Below, piece after piece: positions 39,272 to 45,632 of a DNA stretch of 45,632 nt. Made by a program: the position numbers and the translations under genes. The first letter of the stretch is position 1. Every line of letters begins with the position of its first letter. The stretch lies in assembly GCA_024644005.1 (NCBI GenBank), contig JAHELU010000005.1:1-45632 (forward strand). The letters run 5' to 3'. This DNA comes from Acidimicrobiales bacterium (lineage in GTDB: Bacteria > Actinomycetota > Acidimicrobiia > Acidimicrobiales > SZUA-35). Below the pieces are notes generated by a model that did no database searches, was not told the DNA's origin, and saw only the letters and a program-made list of their open reading frames with translations.

Positions 39272-39691
39272 TCAGGCGGTGGCCGCCTCGACTTGGGCCG
39301 CCGCCCGCTCGTGATGGGTCCAGTCGGCCATGTGGCGGAACGCGACCACCTTGCCGTCCGAACCGAAGCGCCAGTAGTGGGCCTCCCAGTTGAGTGGGAT
39401 CTCCCCGCCCCCCACGATGCGGCCGGTGTGCAGCACCGGCACCATCACCACGTCGCCGCCATCGCAGAGCGGACCCGGTTCGAAGCGGGTCAGTTCGAGG
39501 TTGCCCGCCAGCGCCTCGAAGAAGGACGCCACATGGGCCTTGCCCCGGCCCGGCCGGAGATAGGGCAGTCCGGTGTCCCTGATGCCCTCTTCCCACTCGA
39601 CGTCGTCGTCGAGCTGGTCCAGGATCCACTGGACGTCGCCCCGCCCGAACGCCTCGTAGATCCCCTGCACGGTCGTCATGTTGTCGGTCAT
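39272..39691 (-). CDS. SnoaL-like / NTF2-fold protein
   Basis: 139 residues. TVQGIYEAFGRGDVQWILDQ, DDVEWEEGIRDTGLPYL, GPLCDGGDVVMVPVLHTGRI and HYWRFGSDGKVVAFRHMADW fit the ketosteroid-isomerase-like cone of SnoaL proteins. Residue roles are not assignable, and such proteins may be isomerases, hydrolases or merely ligand binders. GGAGGA lies five bases before ATG 39691. Neighbouring gene 39785 encodes another protein of the same fold, probably by association rather than operon, as the gap is 93 bases. Confidence 0.8.
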   Translation of the reverse strand: MTDNMTTVQGIYEAFGRGDVQWILDQLDDDVEWEEGIRDTGLPYLRPGRGKAHVASFFEALAGNLELTRFEPGPLCDGGDVVMVPVLHTGRIVGGGEIPLNWEAHYWRFGSDGKVVAFRHMADWTHHERAAAQVEAATA

Positions 39692-39784
39692 CGGTTCCTC
39701 CTGACCTCTGCGGGCCGGCCATTCCGGCCCCTGCCACCGGTTCGCCGCCGACTGTCGCCCGGATCACTGCGACCCCGCCGTTTT

Positions 39785-40177
39785 CTAGGTGGGGCCAGCG
39801 GCGTACGCAAAGGGCCGGCTGTCGACGAATTGCCAGTCGTCGCCGACGCGACGCATCAACGCGGCGAGGTGCAGGGTGAGCACGACGGAGCCGTCCGGGG
39901 CTCGAATCGCCTGCTCTGCGTCGACGAACGCGTGATCGGCTTCGACGTCTCGGACCTGGGCCAGGTCGATGGTCGTCGAGGTGCCGCTCAGCATGCCCTC
40001 GAAGTAGTCGGTGTACATCGCAGCGATGGCGGTGTGGCCGTCAGCGCGTTCCCCGAAGGGGTTCACGAGGGACCCGTCTTCGCCGAAGAAGCCGGCGACG
40101 GCTGCGCCATCGTTGGCTTTCCAGTCAGCTGAGAGCCGGTCGAAGGTGGAGTTGATCTGGTCGAACGTGCTGGACAT
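39785..40177 (-). CDS. SgcJ/EcaC-like NTF2-fold protein
   Basis: 130 residues. INSTFDRLSADWKANDGAAV, AGFFGEDGSLVNPFGERADG and EQAIRAPDGSVVLTLHLAAL match the SgcJ/EcaC (DUF4440-like) group of cone-shaped proteins; function unknown. GGAGG lies five bases before ATG 40177, which decides the start against an upstream in-frame ATG. Divergent from the methyltransferase at 40363, with 185 bases between. Confidence 0.8.
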   Translation of the reverse strand: MSSTFDQINSTFDRLSADWKANDGAAVAGFFGEDGSLVNPFGERADGHTAIAAMYTDYFEGMLSGTSTTIDLAQVRDVEADHAFVDAEQAIRAPDGSVVLTLHLAALMRRVGDDWQFVDSRPFAYAAGPT

Positions 40178-40362
40178 GATTGCCTCCTTGCGGGCCTGTC
40201 GAAGCCCCTGCATGTGGTGTACGTCACTCGGAGCAGACCGGATCACCGGAGGGGTCTCGGGCCAGGTGCCCGCAGCGAAATCGGCGCGACCGCCAACCCG
40301 GGTTCTGGAGCTCAGGGTGTTTGGACGCCCTAGGATCGTCGTCGTCGAACGGGAGGTGACGT

Positions 40363-41253
40363 GTGAGTGCCGAGGAGCTGATGGAGACGGTGCAGCGGCT
40401 CAATGCCTCGCTCGAGTCGCTGGCCGCACTCGGGGCCGAGCTGCGGGTCCAGACCGAGGGACTCGAGACCCGGCCCGAAGTGCGCAACCTGCTCAGAGAG
40501 ATCTCTTCACAGCTCGTTCCCGTGTCGATGGAGGAGATACCGGACGAGGCACGGCGGGGCGCAGCGGCCACGATCCGGACCTTCTTCCGCCAAGCGGCCG
40601 AGCTGCTCGAGCACCCAGGCCGGGAGCCGGGCTGGATCTATGACGATCCGTTGATCCTGCAGAGTCAGGGGGGCGCATCGGTCCCGTTGCAGGGCTTGAT
40701 CTCGACGGTCGCGACATCGCTGGACGATCTCGACTCACGGCTGAGGGGCGAGGGAGGAAGGTTCCTCGATGTCGGCACCGGCGTGGCCAAGCTCGCCATG
40801 GCCATGGCCGACGCCTACCCCAGCCTCGAGGTCGTCGGGATCGACCCCTGGAAGCCAGCCCTCGAGCTGGGTCGGCAGAACGTCGCTCGAGCCGATCTCG
40901 CTCGTCGGGTCGAGCTGCGGCTGGAGCGGATCGAGGACCTGCCAGACGAGAACGGCTTCGACCTGATCTGGATGGCAGGGCCGTTCCTGCCCCAACCCGT
41001 CGTCGGGGACGCTCTGGAGCGATCGGTCCGCGCCCTCAAACCTGGAGGATGGTTGTTCTTCGGGACCTACGCCGGCCCCGACGACCCCGTCGCTGGTCTG
41101 CTCGTCGAGCTGCGTACCATCCGCTCCGGAGGTCATCCCTGGACGACGACCGACGCACTCGACCTCCTCCGACGAGCCGGCCTCGACCAGGTTCATCACG
41201 TCGAACGAACCTGGCACGCTCCCGCCCACTTCACTGTCGGCCGCAAGACCTAG
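40363..41253 (+). CDS. SAM-dependent methyltransferase
   Basis: 296 residues. A helical N-terminal domain of about 125 residues (RLNASLESLAALGAELRVQT, IRTFFRQAAELLEHPGREPG) precedes a class I Rossmann domain with motif I RFLDVGTGVAKLAMAMADAY, motif II VVGIDPWKPALELGRQN, NGFDLIWMAGPFLPQPVVGD and ALKPGGWLFFG. The substrate is not evident; the extra N-terminal domain resembles that of actinobacterial methyltransferases with unknown targets. GGGAGG lies six bases before GTG 40363. Confidence 0.88.
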   Translation: MSAEELMETVQRLNASLESLAALGAELRVQTEGLETRPEVRNLLREISSQLVPVSMEEIPDEARRGAAATIRTFFRQAAELLEHPGREPGWIYDDPLILQSQGGASVPLQGLISTVATSLDDLDSRLRGEGGRFLDVGTGVAKLAMAMADAYPSLEVVGIDPWKPALELGRQNVARADLARRVELRLERIEDLPDENGFDLIWMAGPFLPQPVVGDALERSVRALKPGGWLFFGTYAGPDDPVAGLLVELRTIRSGGHPWTTTDALDLLRRAGLDQVHHVERTWHAPAHFTVGRKT

Positions 41254-41270
41254 ACATGGTGTCTGGCAAG

Positions 41271-41771
41271 CTAGTCCAGGAGCGCGCGCATGTTCGTGGT
41301 GGCTTCGGCCATGAGTCGTCGATGGCCGCCGGCGAAGAACAGCCATCGGCGGGCGCTGAAGCGCCGGCCGTGTAGCGGCCGATCGACGATGCCGAGCGCA
41401 GCCGGCGTGTTGATCTCCTCGTCGAGGATCGCGCCAACGCCGCCATCGCTGAGGAGCCAGACGAACTGCCCGGTCAGATACGGCCGCTTGCGTCCTGGCT
41501 GGGAGAAGTCGACGATCACCTGGACACCAGTGTCGGTCCGTTCTTGGCGGAATCCGACATCGAAGCGCAGGAGCGGCACCGGTGCCGGCTCGAATCCTTC
41601 CATGCGCCGCACCGTGCCAGGTGACCCGGCCGATGTCACCTTCTTGTTGCCGAAGACGCTGTTCGGGCCGACGAGGGGCGCCTCGGCGAGCACTCGAGCC
41701 ACATCGTCCGCGTGGGCTCCGGCGAACGTGAAGGTCTGGGAGAGCGTCCGCAGACGAGGCAGGTCATTCAT
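41271..41771 (-). CDS. Hypothetical protein
   Basis: 166 residues from ATG 41771, mixed alpha/beta in appearance, without signal or membrane helix. LPRLRTLSQTFTFAGAHADD, FDVGFRQERTDTGVQVIVDF and GAILDEEINTPAALGIVDRP have no family that I recognise. GGA is close to the usual distance before the ATG. Convergent with the methyltransferase gene; 17 bases separate the stops. The ORF could start at upstream codons but the GGA and length favour this one. Confidence 0.6.
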   Translation of the reverse strand: MNDLPRLRTLSQTFTFAGAHADDVARVLAEAPLVGPNSVFGNKKVTSAGSPGTVRRMEGFEPAPVPLLRFDVGFRQERTDTGVQVIVDFSQPGRKRPYLTGQFVWLLSDGGVGAILDEEINTPAALGIVDRPLHGRRFSARRWLFFAGGHRRLMAEATTNMRALLD

Positions 41772-41991
41772 CGCAGGTCCTTTCGCACGGACTCCGAGTC
41801 CCGTTGCACACAACCTAGTCAGCCACGTCCTGCGGCTCGTGAAACGCACCTGCATCGCATGGACCGAGGCGCTTTACTCGGCCTTCCGCTTCGATTCCGT
41901 GGCGAGTTGGCCGCGATCGGTCGATCTCAGGACTCGCCGATCGTCGAGATGACAGAATCGACGCGAACCGCCCCCCGTGTAGGAGGATCAG

Positions 41992-42729
41992 ATGACAGAG
42001 CAAGCGCCAACGACGACCCTGTCGGCTTCGGACCACCAGATCGTGGATCGGGCAGCCTGGCTGGCCGCCCAGCAGGCCCATCTCGTCGAGGAGAAGGCCT
42101 TCACGCGTGAGCGGGAGGCCATGGCCGCGAGCCGCCGAGAGCTGCCGTGGCTGGAGATCACCGAGCCATACCTCTTCGACACCCCGACCGGGGAGACCGA
42201 CCTGGTCGGGTTGTTCGATGGCAAGACTCAGCTCGTGGTGTACCACTTCATGTTCGGACCGGATTGGGACGAGGGCTGTCCGATCTGTTCGTTCTGGGCG
42301 GACAACTACAACGGGACTCCCATCCACCTGGCCCACCGGGACACGGCGTTCACCGCGATCTCACGAGCGTCGATCGACCAGATCACGACCTACAAGAACC
42401 GGATGGGCTGGGACTTCCGATGGGTGTCGAGCGGCCGGACCGACTTCAACTACGACCTCGGGGTGAGCGCAACCCCCGAAGACCTCGAAGCGGGAGCGAA
42501 GACCTACAACTTCGGAACGGCCCAACCCATGGGCCCCGAGTCCGCCGGGGTGAGCGTGTTCGCCAGGGATGGGGACCGAGTGTTCCTCACCTATCAGGTC
42601 TTCGCTCGCGGCCTCGACCTGTTCAACGGCACCTACCACCTGCTGGACCTGACCCCCAAGGGCCGGGACGAGGCCGTGCTGCCATGGCCGATGGCCTGGC
42701 TCGACCGACACGACTCCTACGCCGACTAG
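41992..42729 (+). CDS. DUF899 thioredoxin-like protein
   Basis: 245 residues. IVDRAAWLAAQQAHLVEEKA, LPWLEITEPYLFDTPTGETD, YHFMFGPDWDEGCPICSFWA and AYTAISRA-like segments are typical of DUF899, which has a thioredoxin-like fold. The CPIC pair (in GCPICSFWAD, about residues 97-100) fills the CxxC position, so redox activity is plausible though unproven. AGGAGG lies seven bases before ATG 41992. The gene stands alone between the hypothetical and the HTH gene. Confidence 0.9.
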   Translation: MTEQAPTTTLSASDHQIVDRAAWLAAQQAHLVEEKAFTREREAMAASRRELPWLEITEPYLFDTPTGETDLVGLFDGKTQLVVYHFMFGPDWDEGCPICSFWADNYNGTPIHLAHRDTAFTAISRASIDQITTYKNRMGWDFRWVSSGRTDFNYDLGVSATPEDLEAGAKTYNFGTAQPMGPESAGVSVFARDGDRVFLTYQVFARGLDLFNGTYHLLDLTPKGRDEAVLPWPMAWLDRHDSYAD

Positions 42730-42767
42730 CAGGGTGCTGCTCGGCCACCGCTGGCGGAGGCAGTTCA

Positions 42768-42947
42768 TCATCCGTTCCGGAGCAGGGCCGAGATCCGCTG
42801 GCGGGTGGCGCCGAACAGCTCGGCGATGCGGTCCATCGTGTAGCCGTTGGCGCGCAGGGCGGCCGCCTCGGCCTTGCGCAGCGTCGAACCGACTTCGTGG
42901 GGTCTGCGCAGGGCCTCATCGTTGTAGCGGTTTCGCTGGAATCCCAT
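42768..42947 (-). CDS. Small HTH protein, 59 residues
   Basis: The ORF starts at ATG 42947 with MGFQRNRYNDEALRRPHEVG and ends ALLRNG. The segment GYTMDRIAELFGATRQRIS (about 35-53) is a helix-turn-helix with A-E-L-F-G-x-T-x-x-R-I-S typical of resolvase or sigma-region-4 HTHs, so it is probably a small DNA-binding protein. The preceding part is basic and helical. It is shorter than the usual ORF cut-off. Convergent with DUF899; the SRPBCC gene lies 62 bases upstream on the same strand. Confidence 0.65.
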   Translation of the reverse strand: MGFQRNRYNDEALRRPHEVGSTLRKAEAAALRANGYTMDRIAELFGATRQRISALLRNG

Positions 42948-43009
42948 CCCGTGGCTGAGGAGATCTCGACAGCGAATCCAGAGTTCCGGGCAATGCTTCG
43001 GGATTGTGG

Positions 43010-43717
43010 TCAGGCGTCGCGCTCTGCCAGTCTCTTGATCTCGAGCATCATCTTGCGGCTCATCACGAACGTGATCACCTCTATCGGGAAGCGTCCAAAC
43101 GCGAGGCGGCTCTTCCAGTCCGGGGTGTAGTCATAGCGGCCCCTGGTCAGTAGCCGGCTGCCGCCATCGGGGCCGGGGTTGACAGCGAACTGCCAGGTTG
43201 ACATTCCCCAGCTATCCTCGGCACCGATATCGGCTGGTGACCCGAAAAGCACGAGGGCATTCGGAGGATCGACGATCTCTATTCGCATCGGCGGTGCCGT
43301 CGGATGCAGGTGGATGGCTTCGCCAACCGCCGGATGCTGGTGATCGGGGCGAATTTCCGTTGTGTTGGTGATCCTGCAACCAACCATGTTCTCGAGCGTC
43401 TGATAGGTGTAGAAACCGCCGCGGCCCTGTCCGAGTTGGGCAATCCAGGGCCACACATCCTCCGGCGATGCCTCAACGGCGATTCCCAGGGTGTACGACC
43501 ACTTGGGTTCGGGCACGAACTCATCGCCCGGCAGCGAATCAGTTGCCTCTGTTCCCACCGTGCCCCACCGCAGCCGCCTCCGCCCGATGAATGGAGTGGC
43601 GATCAGGTTCCACACAATGAGGGCTGCGCCCTCAAGCGCAGCCAGAACGCCGACACCGGGAGAAGGAGCTGTGCGATGCCCGAGCCGTTTGTTGTTCGAG
43701 TCCCCTCCGGCCGCCAT
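43010..43717 (-). CDS. SRPBCC-like protein with N-terminal membrane helix
   Basis: 235 residues. A hydrophobic helix (VGVLAALEGAALIVWNLIAT, about 22-41) precedes a Bet v1-type cavity fold: YTLGIAVEASPEDVWPWIAQ, LGQGRGGFYTYQTLENMVGC, EAIHLHPTAPPMRIEIVDPP and GMSTWQFAVNP. SRPBCC proteins bind hydrophobic ligands; the function here is unknown. GAGGAGG lies five bases before ATG 43717. Its DNA is visibly less GC-rich than the left part of the window, as are its neighbours. Confidence 0.82.
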   Translation of the reverse strand: MAAGGDSNNKRLGHRTAPSPGVGVLAALEGAALIVWNLIATPFIGRRRLRWGTVGTEATDSLPGDEFVPEPKWSYTLGIAVEASPEDVWPWIAQLGQGRGGFYTYQTLENMVGCRITNTTEIRPDHQHPAVGEAIHLHPTAPPMRIEIVDPPNALVLFGSPADIGAEDSWGMSTWQFAVNPGPDGGSRLLTRGRYDYTPDWKSRLAFGRFPIEVITFVMSRKMMLEIKRLAERDA

Positions 43718-43901
43718 GTTGCCCTCCTCGACGTCCCATCGATCATCTTGCCGCAGCGTGGAATCGTCTCCCAGGGCCGGAGGTCCCTGGGAGCGCGCCA
43801 GATACTCGATGGCCGGTCAGTGGCACCAACATCCCAAGCTCGATCACAATCGGCTTACCCTCACCACCCGTGGTCTGTTGTAGATCCAGCGGCGTGATGG
43901 G

Positions 43902-44276
43902 TCAGGCCGCTGGACCTTCGACGTTGAACAGCTTGTTGTAGATCTGCCAACGGTCATCGGTCTTGAGAAGAGCAAGGGTGTCGGTGAAGGTCAGACCGAG
44001 GTAGTCATCTTGCACGCGAGCAACCGCCGTTTCCCCCGCGATTTCGACGGACAGGACATCGAGGCGGGCGGGCTCGCCCTTCTCGCGGGCCGAGGGCTGC
44101 TGGCGAGCGACGAAGGCTGCGAAGTCCTCAACGGTCATCTCGTGCAGTCCGTCTTCGAGGTACCCGGTGATCTTGGCGTTCGGGTGAAACGCCGCGTGTG
44201 CCTTCTCGGCGCTCGAGTCGTACATGCACTCGAAGTACGTCTGGATGGTGGATCGGATCTCGTCCTCGTCGCTCAT
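43902..44276 (-). CDS. NTF2-like protein (putative lumazine-binding type)
   Basis: 124 residues. EDEIRSTIQTYFECMYDSSA, EKAHAAFHPNAKITGYLEDG, RVQDDYLGLTFTDTLALLKT and DDRWQIYNKLFNVEG match the putative lumazine-binding group of NTF2-like proteins. Third such fold in 5 kb. GGAGGA lies five bases before ATG 44276, which fixes the start. It is not in an obvious operon; 184 bases separate it from the SRPBCC gene and 296 from the oxidoreductase. Confidence 0.82.
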   Translation of the reverse strand: MSDEDEIRSTIQTYFECMYDSSAEKAHAAFHPNAKITGYLEDGLHEMTVEDFAAFVARQQPSAREKGEPARLDVLSVEIAGETAVARVQDDYLGLTFTDTLALLKTDDRWQIYNKLFNVEGPAA

Positions 44277-44572
44277 GGCTTCCTCCTCATAGCTGACGGC
44301 CGAATCCGGCCTCGTGCCCAATCTAGGGGTCCGTCACGGGTTCGTCCCAAGACTGTTGCCCCTTATGGAGTCCGAGCGCCGGACCTGGTAGGTCTTCGAA
44401 GGTCGTGCTGTGGCGAACGTGAAGGTGCCGCCTTGGCCAGATGCTCGACCTGGGCCCGTCCGCGCGTCGTACGGCGGTGTCCCGGCTTGAGCCGCTCTCA
44501 CGTGCCGACATAGCGCACCCGCCAATTGGCGTTCGTGTCCTCGATTCGGTCATGTGAGCGGTGGTCCGCGCC
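44277..44572. other. 296-base intergenic region, nothing convincing
   Basis: Between the NTF2-like and oxidoreductase genes, both minus strand. Minus-strand ORFs of about 60-76 residues exist here in two frames but none has a ribosome site or recognisable sequence. No clear terminator hairpin. It may hold the promoter of the NTF2-like gene. Confidence 0.35.
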
Positions 44573-45544
44573 TCAAACGGTTATGACGACTTTTCCTCGA
44601 GCGTGTCCCTCGCCAACGTGACCCATCGCCTCAGCGGTCTCGCCCAGCGGGTAGGTCCTATCGATGACCGGGGTGATCTTGCCGGCTTCGATCAGCTCTG
44701 TGAGATCGAGCAGGTCTCTCTTCTTTACTGGCGCATAAAATGGGCGCCCTTGTTTGCGCACAAACGGCGACTGCACCAGCGCAGCGGTCATGCGACCTAA
44801 CGGTCCGATCCAACGACCGCCCGCGGTTCCATTGTTGGGGAGGAGAATCCCCTCGGGGATGAGTGCCCGTCTGCACTCCGCCAGTGAATGGTTGGCCACA
44901 TTGTCGAGGATGACGTGATAACGCTCACCACCTTTGGTGAAGTCTTCCTCGGTGTAGTCGATGACATGATCGGCGCCGATCGATCGAACCATCTCCACGT
45001 TCCGTGTACTGCACACACCGGTCACTTCGGCTCCCAACGCCTTGGCGATCTGTACGGCATAGGTGCCGACGCCCCCCGAAGCCCCGTTTACCAGCACATG
45101 CTGACCCGACTGTACGTTCGCCGCATCACGCAGGCCTCGAAGGGCGACGACTCCGGAGACGGGCACGACGGCTGCCTGTTCCAACGTGAGATTGGCCGGC
45201 TTCAGAGCCACCTTGTCCTCAGAGACCGACACATACTCGGCACAACTGCCATGAGCGGCCTCGCCGAAGACCTCATCGCCTGGCTTGAACTCCTTGGCGT
45301 GCTTGCCAACGACCTCGACCGTCCCGGCGAAGTCGAATCCGGGAATCCGTTTGCGTGGCCCGCGTAGCCCGGCCCCAAGGCGGAAGAGCAACGGTCGGCC
45401 GGTCATCAGCAACCAGTCACCAGGATGGACGCCAGCAGCACGGACCCGCACCAGAACACCATCGTCACCGACGACCGGCTTTTCGATTTCTTGAAGCTTC
45501 AGAACCTCATGTGAGCCGTACTCGTCTTGGACGATCGCCTTCAT
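44573..45544 (-). CDS. NAD(P)-dependent zinc-free alcohol dehydrogenase / quinone oxidoreductase
   Basis: 323 residues, medium-chain dehydrogenase/reductase without zinc ligands. The N-terminal catalytic part MKAIVQDEYGSHEVLKLQEI, VRVRAAGVHPGDWLLMTGRP and PGFDFAGTVEVVGKHAKEF, and the nucleotide loop LVNGASGGVGTYAVQIAKAL followed by VDHVIDYTEEDF-like sequence, are typical of the quinone oxidoreductase group that reduces quinones or enones with NADPH. ATG 45544 has AGGAGA five bases upstream. The stop is close to a large intergenic gap. Confidence 0.93.
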   Translation of the reverse strand: MKAIVQDEYGSHEVLKLQEIEKPVVGDDGVLVRVRAAGVHPGDWLLMTGRPLLFRLGAGLRGPRKRIPGFDFAGTVEVVGKHAKEFKPGDEVFGEAAHGSCAEYVSVSEDKVALKPANLTLEQAAVVPVSGVVALRGLRDAANVQSGQHVLVNGASGGVGTYAVQIAKALGAEVTGVCSTRNVEMVRSIGADHVIDYTEEDFTKGGERYHVILDNVANHSLAECRRALIPEGILLPNNGTAGGRWIGPLGRMTAALVQSPFVRKQGRPFYAPVKKRDLLDLTELIEAGKITPVIDRTYPLGETAEAMGHVGEGHARGKVVITV

Positions 45545-45576
45545 TGCTTTCTCCTGAGCTGTCATTCAGTCGCAAC

Positions 45577-45608
45577 AGTATGTGGCCAACCTCTTCTACG
45601 TTACGTAG
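45577..45608 (-). promoter_or_regulatory. Promoter with a palindrome for the oxidoreductase
   Basis: Reading the minus strand, CATACT (45582-45577) is a plausible -10 box. The perfect palindrome CTACGT-T-ACGTAG (45596-45608) lies where the -35 should be, so it may be an operator. Both are close to the window edge. Confidence 0.4.
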
Positions 45609-45632
45609 GGCCAAGCGACTCTCAGCACGTGA

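Noticed and set aside
37467-39767. 766-residue minus-strand ORF covering the VOC, padR and thpR region
   Set aside because: It runs antisense to padR and thpR and contains a Pro/Arg/Gly-rich artefact translation before the real VOC frame.
1-45632. CRISPR arrays, insertion sequences, integrases, phage or toxin genes
   Set aside because: No regular repeats with spacers, no transposase or integrase motifs, and no inverted-repeat flanked genes were seen on either strand.

Overview
The window looks like chromosomal DNA of a high-GC actinobacterium, most likely of the class Acidimicrobiia. This is an inference from strongly GC-biased third codon positions, an F420-pathway gene (cofC), actinobacterial small families (DUF1918-like, DUF2630-like), a class F sortase, and many leaderless starts in which an xAnnnT -10 box lies 5-10 bases before ATG or GTG. 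I see no rRNA, tRNA, CRISPR array, transposase, integrase or phage gene. All genes are short operons or single genes on alternating strands.

Region by region. 1-4.9 kb: truncated membrane protein, acyl-CoA dehydrogenase, class V aminotransferase, DUF2786-like protein, OsmC, RNase HII. 4.9-7.8 kb: a large protein with a weak resemblance to glycosidases, and glycerol-3-phosphate dehydrogenase. 7.9-10 kb: coupled operon cofC, PIG-L deacetylase, DUF429. 10-12.3 kb: YkvA-like protein, NUDIX hydrolase, a degenerate 3'-5' exonuclease behind a hairpin-rich leader, one unknown. 12.3-16.4 kb: an exported amidohydrolase lacking its HxH metal motif, purK, an anchored secreted protein. 16.6-20.9 kb: nucleoside salvage (upp, cdd, deoA, then a HAD phosphatase and adenosine deaminase). 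20.9-23.4 kb: an N-acyl-D-amino-acid deacylase with a duplicated translation-initiation region and palindromes, and a YqgE/AlgH protein. 23.8-29.9 kb: SEC-C methionine aminopeptidase, TauE/SafE permease, membrane protein, alpha/beta hydrolase, paired CrcB fluoride channels, lipoprotein, PF10118-type protein. 29.9-33.1 kb: degenerate GGDEF/EAL protein, DUF2630-like protein, and a sortase F with its probable substrate. 33.2-35.7 kb: DUF1918, CBS protein, ribbon-helix-helix plus VOC pair, secreted endonuclease/exonuclease/phosphatase-fold protein. 35.9-38.6 kb: a PadR regulator divergent from a VOC - nitronate monooxygenase - dienelactone hydrolase operon, with two matching palindromic operators inside overlapping divergent promoters. 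38.7-45.6 kb: thpR, three NTF2/SnoaL-like proteins, a methyltransferase, DUF899, a 59-residue HTH protein, an SRPBCC protein and a zinc-independent quinone oxidoreductase; here genes mostly use strong GGAGG ribosome sites.

The most interesting signals are regulatory. Four genes (cofC, the D-aminoacylase, the PF10118 protein, thpR) are preceded by very short ORFs whose stop overlaps or abuts the gene start. The sortase and its substrate are separated by two strong hairpins. The PadR intergenic region is a compact symmetric switch. Several enzymes have lost catalytic motifs (GGDEF/EAL, exonuclease, amidohydrolase), which suggests binding, regulatory or decaying roles.
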